Assembly: GCF_014648475.1 (NCBI RefSeq)
Contig: NZ_BMRE01000003.1
Location: forward strand, 62,001-126,000
DNA from: Lentzea flava
Lineage (GTDB): Bacteria > Actinomycetota > Actinomycetes > Mycobacteriales > Pseudonocardiaceae
DNA: 64,000 nt
Direction of reading: 5' to 3'
Of the stretch, positions 16,822 through 24,952 are shown piece by piece. The notes below the pieces were generated by a model. It worked only from the letters and a program-made list of their open reading frames with translations, was not told the DNA's origin and ran no database searches. The position numbers were made by a program, and so were the translations under genes. Each line of letters opens with the position of its first letter. Within the stretch, counting starts at the first letter, position 1.

Positions 16822-18212
16822 GGGGCTCCGATGGAGACGAAGTCGACCTTTTCCCGCACCCCGCAGTCGGGACAGCACCAGGAGTCCGGCACCGCCGACC
16901 ACGGCGTGCCCGCGGGGAAGCCCTCGCGAGGAGCGCCGACCGCGGAGTCGTAAACGTAACCGCACCCTGGGCAACGGCCGCCCTCGGCGTCCCGGTCGAC
17001 CACCGCGGCGGTGTCCGGTGCCGGTGCCACCGTCCGCGCGGGCGGCAGCGGGTAGCGGGCCAGCACCTTCGCCCGCGCGGGCGGGTGGATGTTCGCCCGG
17101 CTGATGTCGCCGTCGAACTGGGCGAGCACGCGCGGATCCATGACACGGCGCCACACCGGCGGCACGAGCGCGAGCAGGATCATGCCCGCGTACCCGGTGG
17201 GCAGCACCGGCGACTCCTCGAAGTCGCGCAGCGTCTGGTAGCGCCGCACGGGGTTGGCGTGGTGGTCGCTGTGCCGCTGCAGGTGGTACAGCAGCACGTT
17301 GGTGGCGATGTTGTTGGAGTTCCAGCTGTGGCTGGGGTTCACCCGCTCGTACCGGACGCGGCCGGGGATCCCGACCTTCTGCCGCAGCATGCCGTAGTGC
17401 TCCATGTAGTTCACGACTTCGAGCAACGAGAAGCCGACGACGGCCTGCAACACCAGGTACGGCAGGATCCCGAACCCGAGCCACCAGATCATCGCGCCCC
17501 ACAGCACCGCCGACATCAGCCACGCGTTGAGCACGTCGTTGCCGATGCGGTACGGGTGGCGGTCACGGCGTGCGTAGCGCTTCTTCTCCAGCCGCCACGC
17601 GCTTTTCACCGATCCCACGACCGTGCGCGGCCAGAACCGGTAGAAGCTCTCGCCGACCCGCGCGCTCGCGGGATCCTCCGGCGTCGCGACGCGCACGTGG
17701 TGCCCGCGGTTGTGCTCGATGTAGAAGTGGCCGTAGAAGCTCTGCGCCAGCGCGATCTTGGACAACCAGCGCTCGTGGCTCTCCTTCTTGTGCCCCAGCT
17801 CATGCGCGGTGTTGATGCCGATGCCGCCGATGCAGCCGATCGAGATCGCCAGCCCGATCTTGTCCACAACGGACAGACCTCCGGTCGCGATCACCCAGAA
17901 CGCCGTGACGAAGCCCGCGTACTGGATGGGCAGGAACAGGAACGTGATCCACCGGTAGTACCTGTCCTGCTCCAGCGCCTCGATCAGCTCGTCCGGCGGG
18001 TTCGAGCGGTCCAGGCCCGCCATCAGGTCGATGGCAGGGACGATCAGGAGGACGACGACCGGGCCGGTCCACAGCCACACGCCCCAGCCGGTCAGCGCGT
18101 GCATCCCCAGCGCCACGAAGGCGAGCGACGGGACCACCAGGCCGATCAGCCACAGATACCGCTTGCGGTCCTTCCACTGCTCGGTTGAGCCGGGTGTGAC
18201 GGTGCCTGTCAT
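16818..18212 (-). CDS. alkB: alkane 1-monooxygenase fused to rubredoxin
   Basis: A 464-residue fusion. The AlkB part (residues ~1-390) has about six membrane helices and the diiron histidine boxes 'HELGHKK', 'EHNRGHH' and 'QRHSDHH', plus the AlkB signature 'NYMEHYGM'. It hydroxylates the end carbon of medium/long n-alkanes. After a proline-rich linker, residues ~410-460 form a rubredoxin with 'CPGCGYVYD' and 'CCPDCG', the one-iron electron donor. Such fusions are known in actinobacteria. The downstream TetR gene is coupled; a promoter and palindrome lie upstream. Confidence 0.92.
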   Translation of the reverse strand: MTGTVTPGSTEQWKDRKRYLWLIGLVVPSLAFVALGMHALTGWGVWLWTGPVVVLLIVPAIDLMAGLDRSNPPDELIEALEQDRYYRWITFLFLPIQYAGFVTAFWVIATGGLSVVDKIGLAISIGCIGGIGINTAHELGHKKESHERWLSKIALAQSFYGHFYIEHNRGHHVRVATPEDPASARVGESFYRFWPRTVVGSVKSAWRLEKKRYARRDRHPYRIGNDVLNAWLMSAVLWGAMIWWLGFGILPYLVLQAVVGFSLLEVVNYMEHYGMLRQKVGIPGRVRYERVNPSHSWNSNNIATNVLLYHLQRHSDHHANPVRRYQTLRDFEESPVLPTGYAGMILLALVPPVWRRVMDPRVLAQFDGDISRANIHPPARAKVLARYPLPPARTVAPAPDTAAVVDRDAEGGRCPGCGYVYDSAVGAPREGFPAGTPWSAVPDSWCCPDCGVREKVDFVSIGAP

Positions 18213-18237
18213 CGTCGCTCCTCCCGTGGGCTTTACA

Positions 18238-18268
18238 AAACCGTAGGAGATGTAAAACGGTTTGACAA
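18238..18268 (-). promoter_or_regulatory. alkB promoter with overlapping operator palindrome
   Basis: On the minus strand TTGTCA (18263-18268) and TACGGT (18240-18245) are 17 bases apart. AAACCGT (18238-18244) and ACGGTTT (18257-18263), 12 bases apart, form an inverted repeat that covers the -10 and touches the -35. This is a likely binding site for the TetR regulator encoded behind alkB. Confidence 0.6.
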
Positions 18269-18287
18269 GTGGGGCTGAGTTGTAAAG

Positions 18288-19109
18288 TCAGGACCCGTAC
18301 GCCTCGACGGCCGCCTCGACGAAGCTCCTGACGAGCGGGTCGTCCCCGCGCCACGCGATCACCACCGGGCTGGGCGGCAGGTCGTCGAGCGGCACGACCA
18401 CGAGCTCACCGAGGTCGTGACCGAGCGGCGCGAGGCCCACGGTTCCGTTCCACAGCACCGACTGGACGCACTCCTGCACCGCGCGGACGACCGGGCCCCG
18501 GCGGGATTTGCCGCCGTTCCAGTAGTTCTGCCACATCTCGTCGGTGCCCTCGGGGAACTGGAACCAGGTGCGGTCGTCCAGGTCCGCCGTGGTGAGGCGC
18601 TCGCGGCCGGCCAGCGGGTCGTCGGCTCTGAGCACCGCACCGATCGGATCTTGGCGCAGGACAAGGGTTTTCAGGCCCTGGGTGTCGAACGGCCCGCGCG
18701 TGAGGGCGACGTCGACCTGGTTGGTGCGCAGGCCGCAGGTGGGATCGGTGAGGTCGGCCTCGCGGATGCGGACCTCGACGTTCGGGTGTTTCTGCCGGAA
18801 CGCCGCGGCGAGTCCGGCGGCGCCGTGGTCGGCGAGGATGCCGACGGTGATGGTGGCCTTCGCGAGCGTGGCGCGGATGCGGTCGGCGTGGTCCAGCAGG
18901 GCTTTCGCCTCGCGCAGCAGGGTGTGGCCCGCCTCGGTGAGGGTGACGCCTGCGGGGGAGCGGTGCAGCAGCGTGGTGCCGAGGTCGGTTTCGAGGTGTT
19001 TGATCGCGCGGCTCAGCGGTGGCTGGCTCAGGTGGAGCCGTCGCGCTGCCCGGCCGAAGTGGAGTTCCTCGGCTACCGCGACGAAGTAGCGCAGCGTTCG
19101 CAGCTCCAT
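18288..19109 (-). CDS. LysR-family transcriptional regulator
   Basis: A 273-residue LysR protein. The N-terminal winged helix 'MELRTLRYFVAVAEELHFGR' leads into 'AARRLHLSQPPLSRAIKHLE', the classic recognition helix. An effector-binding domain of two Rossmann-like lobes follows from residue ~90. The ATG at 19109 places the domain at the exact N-terminus, as in the family. It is divergent from the metallo-hydrolase gene, the usual LysR target arrangement, with a T-N11-A type palindrome between them. Confidence 0.9.
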   Translation of the reverse strand: MELRTLRYFVAVAEELHFGRAARRLHLSQPPLSRAIKHLETDLGTTLLHRSPAGVTLTEAGHTLLREAKALLDHADRIRATLAKATITVGILADHGAAGLAAAFRQKHPNVEVRIREADLTDPTCGLRTNQVDVALTRGPFDTQGLKTLVLRQDPIGAVLRADDPLAGRERLTTADLDDRTWFQFPEGTDEMWQNYWNGGKSRRGPVVRAVQECVQSVLWNGTVGLAPLGHDLGELVVVPLDDLPPSPVVIAWRGDDPLVRSFVEAAVEAYGS

Positions 19110-19118
19110 GATCAGGCA

Positions 19119-19137
19119 CGATACTCGTCCGGTATCG
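19119..19137. promoter_or_regulatory. LysR-box palindrome
   Basis: CGATAC and GTATCG with seven bases between them (T-N11-A architecture) sit ten bases upstream of the LysR start and 55 bases upstream of the metallo-hydrolase start, where a LysR autoregulatory site is expected. Confidence 0.55.
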
Positions 19138-19191
19138 GGGCCACCCACTTGGTCTTGGACCGGTCACGGGGTGCGGCGGTGGAGTGGGGGC

Positions 19192-20061
19192 ATGAACATT
19201 CCCGACCCCGTCGTGGACGTGTCCGGTGCCGCCGAGATCGCGTCCGACGTCCTGGTGATCCCGAACCACGACGTCTCGCTCGTGCCCAACATCGGGATCA
19301 TCGGTGGCGCGCAGGCCGTGCTCGTCGTGGACACCGGGCTCGGTGTCGCCAACGCGTCCGCGGTGCTGGAGTTCGCGTCGGAGGTGGCTCGCGGGCGGCG
19401 GCTGTACCTGACGACGACGCACTTCCACCCGGAGCACGCGTTCGGAGCTTCCGTGTTCGTGGGTTCGTACGTGGTGAACCGGGCGCAGGCGGATGACCTG
19501 CGGCGCAAGGGATCCGGCTACCTGGAGATGTTCCGCGGGTTCGGCGGGGTGATCGCCGACCGGCTGGCCGGGGCCGAGGTTCCCGTGCCCGACGTGGTGT
19601 TCGACGGGGTGCACTCGCTCGATCTCGGCGGCCGGACCGTGCTGCTGCGGCCCACCGGACGCGGCCACACGCTGGGGGACCAGGTGATCGAGGTGCCGGA
19701 CGCGGGTGTGCTGTTCACCGGGGACCTCGCCGAGACCGGGCAGTTCGCGATCTTCCCGTGGTTCCCGCCGCACGACACCGACGTGTCCGGGGTTGCGTGG
19801 ATCGGGGTGATGGACCGGTTGATCGCGGCCGGGCCTCGCTTCGTCGTGCCGGGGCATGGAACTCCGGGTGGTGTGGAGGTGCTGGAGGGTGTGCGGGACT
19901 ACCTGCGGGAGCTGCGGGACGAGACCTGGCGGCGGCGCGACTCCGCGATGAAGGAGGCCGACGTCGTGGCCGAGGTGCGGGCCGTGTTGGTCGAGCGGCA
20001 TCCCGAGTGGGCGGGGCGGGAGTGGATCGAACGCGGGGTCGGGTGCCTGTGCGCTGAATAA
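19192..20061 (+). CDS. metallo-beta-lactamase-fold hydrolase
   Basis: A 289-residue MBL-fold enzyme. Metal ligands are visible in order: 'THFHPEHAFG' (H-x-H-x-E-H, with Glu where Asp is more usual), 'GRGHTLGD', 'LFTGDLAE' and 'VPGHGTPGG'. A helical tail rich in Arg/Glu follows the fold. The ATG at 19192 is preceded by GGAG. It is divergent from the LysR gene, which probably controls it. The substrate may be a lactone, thioester or other ester; a classic beta-lactamase is unlikely since no export signal is present. Confidence 0.8.
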   Translation: MNIPDPVVDVSGAAEIASDVLVIPNHDVSLVPNIGIIGGAQAVLVVDTGLGVANASAVLEFASEVARGRRLYLTTTHFHPEHAFGASVFVGSYVVNRAQADDLRRKGSGYLEMFRGFGGVIADRLAGAEVPVPDVVFDGVHSLDLGGRTVLLRPTGRGHTLGDQVIEVPDAGVLFTGDLAETGQFAIFPWFPPHDTDVSGVAWIGVMDRLIAAGPRFVVPGHGTPGGVEVLEGVRDYLRELRDETWRRRDSAMKEADVVAEVRAVLVERHPEWAGREWIERGVGCLCAE

Positions 20062-20112
20062 TCGCTTTGCGGTGTCGAGGTCTCCGCCTCACTCTCGTCT
20101 CGACATGGAAAA

Positions 20113-20136
20113 ACGTTTTGGTATACGGCAAAACGT
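20113..20136. promoter_or_regulatory. inverted repeat upstream of the propeller-like gene
   Basis: ACGTTTTG (20113-20120) and CAAAACGT (20129-20136) are perfect complements eight bases apart. The pair ends nine bases before the ATG at 20145, in an AT-richer patch, so it may be an operator or an early hairpin. Confidence 0.4.
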
Positions 20137-20144
20137 GCCGTGGG

Positions 20145-21044
20145 ATGTTGAACTGCTCAGCGACCGGGTGCCTCGCGCCGCTGCCCGGCGACTGGCTCGC
20201 CCGCACCGCGGACGGACTCGTCGCACTCCACGCGGGGTTCGTGTGCCCGCCGCCGCTCGTCGTGGAGGACTACGGGGACGAGGCGTGGCGGGAGGCGGTC
20301 CCGGCACTGCACACGTCGCCGGACGGCCGCTACGCCGCCGTGGTGAACGACTACGGCAACCTCGCCGTGGTGGTCGACCTCGCCTCCGGGGAGGTGGTGC
20401 TGAGCCTGGACCGCGATCACGTCCACACCGCGACGACGACACCGTTCCCGATCGCGTTTCTGCCCGGTGATCGCGTCGTCGCGGCCACGCACGTCAACCG
20501 GCTCGACGTGGTCGACCTGACGACCGGCGCGGTGCTGACCGAGCGGGAGACCGACTTCAGCCTCTACCACGGGCGGTTGACCGTCAGCCCGTGCGGGCGG
20601 TGGTTCCTCGACGACAGGTGGGTGTGGCATCCGTTCGGCCTGCCCTCGGTCGTCGACGTCGATCACTGGCTGCGGACGGGCGGAGATCCGGACGGTGTCG
20701 CTCTCTCGGACCGCGACGGCGTGTGGGACCAACCGGCGGCATGGGTGTCGTCGGAAGTCGTTGCGATTCAACGGATCGGCACCCGCTACGAGGAGATGAT
20801 CGACGGCGTCGAGCTGTACGCGGTGCCGGACGGACCTCCGCTGAAACCCGTGGAGGGACCGTCCGGCCGCATGTGGGCGCATCGCGGGCTGCTGTACGTG
20901 AGCGCGACGGCCGGGCTCGAGGTCTGGGACCCCGAGCGCGGCGCGCGCGTCGGCCTGGTGGAGGGGTTCCGGCCGATCGCGCACCGCGAGGGGACGTTCG
21001 CCGAACTGCGCGACGGTCAGCTCTATAGCTTCAGTGTTGACTAA
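20145..21044 (+). CDS. beta-propeller-like protein of unknown function
   Basis: A 299-residue soluble protein with repeating units of about 45 residues that resemble WD40/YVTN blades ('TSPDGRYAAVVNDYGNLAVVVDLASGE', 'VVAATHVNRLDVVDLTTG', 'LYVSATAGLEVWDPERG'). No signal peptide or enzyme motif is seen. ATG 20145 is taken because the repeat-like region begins soon after it; the frame is open further upstream through an inverted repeat. It converges with the YjbR-like gene, the stops overlapping by four bases. A scaffold or binding role is likely; no partner is suggested by context. Confidence 0.6.
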   Translation: MLNCSATGCLAPLPGDWLARTADGLVALHAGFVCPPPLVVEDYGDEAWREAVPALHTSPDGRYAAVVNDYGNLAVVVDLASGEVVLSLDRDHVHTATTTPFPIAFLPGDRVVAATHVNRLDVVDLTTGAVLTERETDFSLYHGRLTVSPCGRWFLDDRWVWHPFGLPSVVDVDHWLRTGGDPDGVALSDRDGVWDQPAAWVSSEVVAIQRIGTRYEEMIDGVELYAVPDGPPLKPVEGPSGRMWAHRGLLYVSATAGLEVWDPERGARVGLVEGFRPIAHREGTFAELRDGQLYSFSVD

Positions 21045-21391
21045 AGACAATCCTCGCCGAGGTAGGCGCGGATGACCTTCTTGGGCACGCACATCGTCCA
21101 AGCCCCGACGACGAGCTCTGTCATCTCCTCGACGTCCAGCTCGGCCATCGAGGCGTGCACCCACTGGAACCGCATGTCGGACTGGCTGGGGAACGCGAAC
21201 TTCACCGGGTCGCCGGCGACGAGGGCTTCGCGTTCCTCGCGCGGATAGCCGAAGCCGAGCACGGTCTCGTCGCGGGAGAGGGCCGCGTAGACGATCTTGC
21301 CCACGCGGAACTTCACGCGGTCGCGGATCAGGTGTTCGGTGGTGCGTGGCAGCGACAGTGCCACGGCGCGGACGTCGGCGACGGTGACCAT
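21041..21391 (-). CDS. YjbR/MmcQ-family DNA-binding-like protein
   Basis: A 116-residue protein with the YjbR layout: an N-terminal helix 'VADVRAVALSLPRTTEH', strands around 'VKFRVGKIVYAALS', a central 'FAFPSQSDMRFQWVHASMAELD', and the C-terminal helix 'ELVVGAWTMCVPKKVIRAYL'. The fold resembles CyaY and is often annotated MmcQ/YjbR; its biochemical role is not settled. Its ATG overlaps the stop of the serine hydrolase gene (TGATG), so it is translated as the second cistron of that unit. Confidence 0.75.
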   Translation of the reverse strand: MVTVADVRAVALSLPRTTEHLIRDRVKFRVGKIVYAALSRDETVLGFGYPREEREALVAGDPVKFAFPSQSDMRFQWVHASMAELDVEEMTELVVGAWTMCVPKKVIRAYLGEDCL

Positions 21392-22635
21392 CAGGCAATC
21401 CTGTACGCCGCGCCGCCGTTGTGCAGGAACTTGGCGCGACCGGTGCCGTCGGAACCGATCAGGGACATGACCTCGTGGCCGCGGGTGGTGATGATCGTGT
21501 CGTCGCCGAGCCGGACCACCTCGACGGGATCCGTGCGGTCGCCGAGGAACGACGCGGCCAGGTCGCTGCGCGGGCGGTAGGTCAGGCACGTGCTGTCGAG
21601 GGTGATGTCGTACAACGGATTGCGGTAGGTGCCGTGCATCCGGTCGTCGATCGGGGCGGGGTCGGCGGGCGGCGTGGGTGGTGGTGCCACGTCGATGCCG
21701 TTCTCGGTGAAGATCTCGTGGGCCAGCGGCCGGCCGTTGGTGCTGTTGGTCAGCACCGCCACCGCCAGGCCACGGGACGGATCGACGCGCAGGAACGCCT
21801 TCTGTCCCTTGGAGACGCCGGTGTGACCGACGACGTTGCCCGGATGGAGCATCCAGCCGAGGCCCCAGCCGGAGATGTCGTCACCGAAGTCCGGGACGTC
21901 GTTCACCTGCGGTTCGCGCAGCCCGGCGAAGTCGGTCAGCTGCAGGCGGACGAACGTCAGCAGGTCGCGGGCGCTCATCGCGAGGTGTGAGCCGCTGGGA
22001 GCCGTGCGGTAGGAGACCGCCCACTTCTTCGTGGGCACGGTTCCGGCGTGACCGACCGCGGCGCGGTGCAGGATCGCCTCGTACGGGATGGTGGCGACGG
22101 TGGTCAGGCCCAGCGGGGCCACCAGCTGTTCGCGGAGGACGTCGTGGAAAGGCTTGCCGCGCAACACTTCCACGAGCCTGCCGAGCACGGTGAACCCGGT
22201 GTTGGAGTAGGAGAGGAGCGTGCCGGGCGGAAGCAGGTGCTCCTCGTCGGCGAGGGTGGCGACGAACTTCGCGATGGCGTCGTCGTTGCAGCCGGTGTCG
22301 GTGAAGTGGTTGGGCGCGATGCCGCTGGTGTGGGTGAGCAGGTGGCGTGCGGTCACGGCTTCGGTGGCCTGGTCGTCGCTCAACCGGAAGCCGGGCAGGT
22401 GGTCGCGGACGGGGTCGTCGAGGGTCAGGGCGCCTTCGTCGACGAGTTGCTGGACCAGGGTGGCGGTCCAGATCTTGGTGATCGAGCCGATCTTGAACAC
22501 CGAGTCGGTGGTGGCCGGCACCTGCGTGCGGGTGCTGAGCACGCCCGCGGCCTCGTCCCGGATCTCGCCGTCCGCCAGGATCGCGACCTGTGCGCCCGGG
22601 ACGTCGTGCTTCGCGATGAGCTCGCTCAGGTTCAT
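21391..22635 (-). CDS. serine beta-lactamase-like hydrolase (class C/DD-peptidase fold)
   Basis: A 414-residue protein of the beta-lactamase/penicillin-binding clan. Catalytic motifs are S-x-x-K in 'KIGSITKIWT', Y-S-N in 'LLSYSNTGF' and H-T-G in 'VVGHTGVSKG'. A small C-terminal beta domain ('MHGTYRNPLYDITLD') is present, as in the esterase-like members. No signal peptide is visible, so an intracellular esterase or peptidase role is more likely than antibiotic resistance. GAGGA lies just upstream of the ATG. The YjbR-like gene is coupled to its stop. Confidence 0.82.
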   Translation of the reverse strand: MNLSELIAKHDVPGAQVAILADGEIRDEAAGVLSTRTQVPATTDSVFKIGSITKIWTATLVQQLVDEGALTLDDPVRDHLPGFRLSDDQATEAVTARHLLTHTSGIAPNHFTDTGCNDDAIAKFVATLADEEHLLPPGTLLSYSNTGFTVLGRLVEVLRGKPFHDVLREQLVAPLGLTTVATIPYEAILHRAAVGHAGTVPTKKWAVSYRTAPSGSHLAMSARDLLTFVRLQLTDFAGLREPQVNDVPDFGDDISGWGLGWMLHPGNVVGHTGVSKGQKAFLRVDPSRGLAVAVLTNSTNGRPLAHEIFTENGIDVAPPPTPPADPAPIDDRMHGTYRNPLYDITLDSTCLTYRPRSDLAASFLGDRTDPVEVVRLGDDTIITTRGHEVMSLIGSDGTGRAKFLHNGGAAYRIA

Positions 22636-22844
22636 CAGGAGATCCTCGGCAGGGCGTTCGTGTTGTGGTCGCTCAATTCAAAGCCAGGCAAATGAGAACG
22701 AATCGGACAATCGAGATCAAGTGTGCCATTGTTGTTCGCGCTTATAGAGGTCGGCCTCCAATTGAGACCGGAATGAATCCGGAACGGTGAGAGCGAGACC
22801 ACACTCCAGTTCTCTTTTCACTCGATCGGGTGAAAAGTGAGCCA

Positions 22845-23579
22845 ATGAACCTAAGACGGTCCCTTCCGGCTCTATTACCGCTGGTGCTCGCCGCGTCTTT
22901 CGCCGCGGTGGGCACCGCCGAGTCGGGGACACCGAAGCAGAGTCCCGTCAACGTCACGCCCGGCGCGATCCGGTTCGACCCGCACGCGCCCAAGCTGGAC
23001 GTCACGTACGGCTACTCCGCGCTGGAACTGAAGTACATCCGCAAGGACGCGGCCAAGTCCGACGGCTGCACGACCCGCGACCACGAGGAAACCGAAGAGG
23101 CGGAGGTCCAGCCAGGTTCCGGTCACGTCACCGTCGCCGGCACCCGCTACGACCTGGTGCAGTTCCACTTCCACACGCCTTCTGAGCACCAGTTCGGTGG
23201 TCGCAACACGCCGCTCGAAATGCACCTCGTGCACCGCAGCGCGGAGGGCAAACTGCTGGTGATCGGCGTCCCGCTGGTCGTCGGCACGCACTCCGTCGTC
23301 GACGACGTCCTGGCGAAGCTCGCCCCGGAATGCGGCGACCCGGTGGACATCGAGCCCGTCAACCTCAACCGGTTGCTGCCGTTCAACCATCAGACGCTGC
23401 ACTACACCGGTTCGCTCACCACGGCTCCGTTCACCGAGGGCGTCGAGTGGTACCTGACGGGCGAGCAGCACGTGACGGCCGCGACCATCGCGCGCTTCAA
23501 GGGTCTGTTCACCGAGGGCAACGCTCGGGCGGTGCAGCCGTTGAACGGCAGGACCATCGTGGAGGTCCCGCGCATCTGA
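22845..23579 (+). CDS. secreted alpha-type carbonic anhydrase
   Basis: A 244-residue exported carbonic anhydrase that interconverts CO2 and bicarbonate outside the membrane. Residues 1-26 form a signal peptide. Family signatures are 'QSPVNV' near the N-terminus, the zinc pair in 'LVQFHFHTPSEH', the third zinc ligand in 'LEMHLVHR', and the threonine region 'LTTAPFTEGVEWYL'. ATG 22845 starts the signal peptide; a GTG 15 bases upstream is possible. A strong terminator follows. The 209 bases before it are AT-richer than the rest of the window and are shared with the divergent hydrolase gene. Confidence 0.9.
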   Translation: MNLRRSLPALLPLVLAASFAAVGTAESGTPKQSPVNVTPGAIRFDPHAPKLDVTYGYSALELKYIRKDAAKSDGCTTRDHEETEEAEVQPGSGHVTVAGTRYDLVQFHFHTPSEHQFGGRNTPLEMHLVHRSAEGKLLVIGVPLVVGTHSVVDDVLAKLAPECGDPVDIEPVNLNRLLPFNHQTLHYTGSLTTAPFTEGVEWYLTGEQHVTAATIARFKGLFTEGNARAVQPLNGRTIVEVPRI

Positions 23580-23594
23580 TCCACCGCTCGCTGG

Positions 23595-23625
23595 AAGGCC
23601 GGTCCCTGGTCGGGGGCCGGCCTTT
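23595..23625 (+). terminator. intrinsic terminator of the carbonic anhydrase gene
   Basis: AAGGCCGG (23595-23602) pairs perfectly with CCGGCCTT (23617-23624), enclosing a loop with further CCC/GGG pairing and followed by T. It lies 16 bases after the stop. Confidence 0.8.
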
Positions 23626-23732
23626 CGCGTGTGCGGAGTGACGGGCTTCACCGATTCAGGAGTCGCCTGCAATTGTCCGCGTGTGCAACTATTGCCAACG
23701 CGGACAACCTACGACTTCAAGGACTGTGTGAC

Positions 23733-24938
23733 ATGCCTGTCGCTCTGCTCGCCCTCGCGATCAGCGCCTTCGCCATCGGCACGACCGAGTTCGTGATCAT
23801 GGGCCTGCTCCCCGAAGTGGCGACTGACCTGGGCGTTTCCATCCCCTCTGCGGGCCTGCTGATCTCCGGCTACGCGCTCGGCGTCGTGATCGGCGCCCCG
23901 TTGCTGACCGTTCTCGGCGGGCGCCTGCCGCGCAAGACGATGCTCATGGCGCTGATGGGCCTGTTCATCGCGGGCAACTTCATCTCGGCGTTGGCCGAGA
24001 CCTACGGCGTGCTGATGAGTGGCCGGGTCGTCGCGGCGCTGGCCCACGGCGCGTTCTTCGGGGTCGGGTCGGTCGTCGCCGCCGACCTCGTTGCACCACA
24101 ACGCAAGGCGAGCGCCATCGCGTTGATGTTCACCGGTCTGACCGTGGCGAACGTTCTGGGCGTGCCGATGGGCACGGCGCTCGGGCAGCAACTGGGGTGG
24201 CGTTCGACGTTCTGGGCGGTGACCGCTCTCGGTGTGATCGGGCTGCTCGGCATCCTGTTCCTGGTGCCGCGGCAGGAGAAGCAAGCCGGCGACCTGCGTG
24301 GCGAACTGGCCGTGTTCCGCAACCCGCAGGTGTGGCTCGCACTGCTGATGACCGCGCTCGGGTTTGCGGGCGTCTTCGCGTCGTTCACCTACATCGCGCC
24401 GATGATGACGGAGGTTGCGGGCTTCTCGTCGGGTGCCGTCACGTGGCTGCTGGTGCTGTTCGGCGTGGGCCTCTTCGCGGGCAACCTGCTGGGCGGCAAG
24501 GCCGCGGACCGCTCGGTCATGAAGAGCACGGTGGTCATCCTGGCCGCGCTGGCCGCGGTCCTGACGGCCTTCGTGTTCACCGCCCACTCGATGCCGCTCG
24601 CCGCCGTCACGATCGTGCTGTTCGGCGCGGCCGGGTTCGCCACGGTGCCGCCGTTGCAGATGCGGGTCGTGCAGACCGCGAAGAACGCGCCCGCGCTGGC
24701 ATCGGCGGCGAACATCGCGGCGTTCAACCTCGGCAACGCCGGTGGGGCGTGGCTCGGCGGGCTCGCGATCGAGAACGGGCTCGGCTACACGGCGCCGAAC
24801 TGGATCGGCGCGCTGCTGGCCATCGGCGGTCTCGCCACCGCTGGCGTCTCGATCCTGCTCGAAAGGCGTGTGAGCAGCGGCACGAAGGCTTCTGAAGCGC
24901 GTCAGAAGGACCGTAAAGTCGTTCCGGTAGCTAACTAA
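23733..24938 (+). CDS. MFS drug/sugar efflux transporter (AraJ/CmlA type)
   Basis: A 401-residue transporter with twelve predicted helices. The N-terminal 'AISAFAIGTTEFVIMGLLPEV' is the hallmark of the DHA1 AraJ/chloramphenicol-exporter branch, and the loop 2-3 motif 'GGRLPRKTML' corresponds to MFS motif A. AAGGA lies nine bases before ATG 23733. The basic C-terminal tail is cytoplasmic. A paralogue follows after 14 bases, so the two are co-transcribed. Likely proton-driven export of a small molecule; the substrate is unknown. Confidence 0.88.
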   Translation: MPVALLALAISAFAIGTTEFVIMGLLPEVATDLGVSIPSAGLLISGYALGVVIGAPLLTVLGGRLPRKTMLMALMGLFIAGNFISALAETYGVLMSGRVVAALAHGAFFGVGSVVAADLVAPQRKASAIALMFTGLTVANVLGVPMGTALGQQLGWRSTFWAVTALGVIGLLGILFLVPRQEKQAGDLRGELAVFRNPQVWLALLMTALGFAGVFASFTYIAPMMTEVAGFSSGAVTWLLVLFGVGLFAGNLLGGKAADRSVMKSTVVILAALAAVLTAFVFTAHSMPLAAVTIVLFGAAGFATVPPLQMRVVQTAKNAPALASAANIAAFNLGNAGGAWLGGLAIENGLGYTAPNWIGALLAIGGLATAGVSILLERRVSSGTKASEARQKDRKVVPVAN

Positions 24939-24952
24939 CTCCGGGGGACCCT

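Noticed and set aside
22636..22844. AT-richer gap before the carbonic anhydrase gene as a horizontally acquired remnant
   Set aside because: It has no coding frame, repeat or integrase signal, and divergent promoters explain lower GC.
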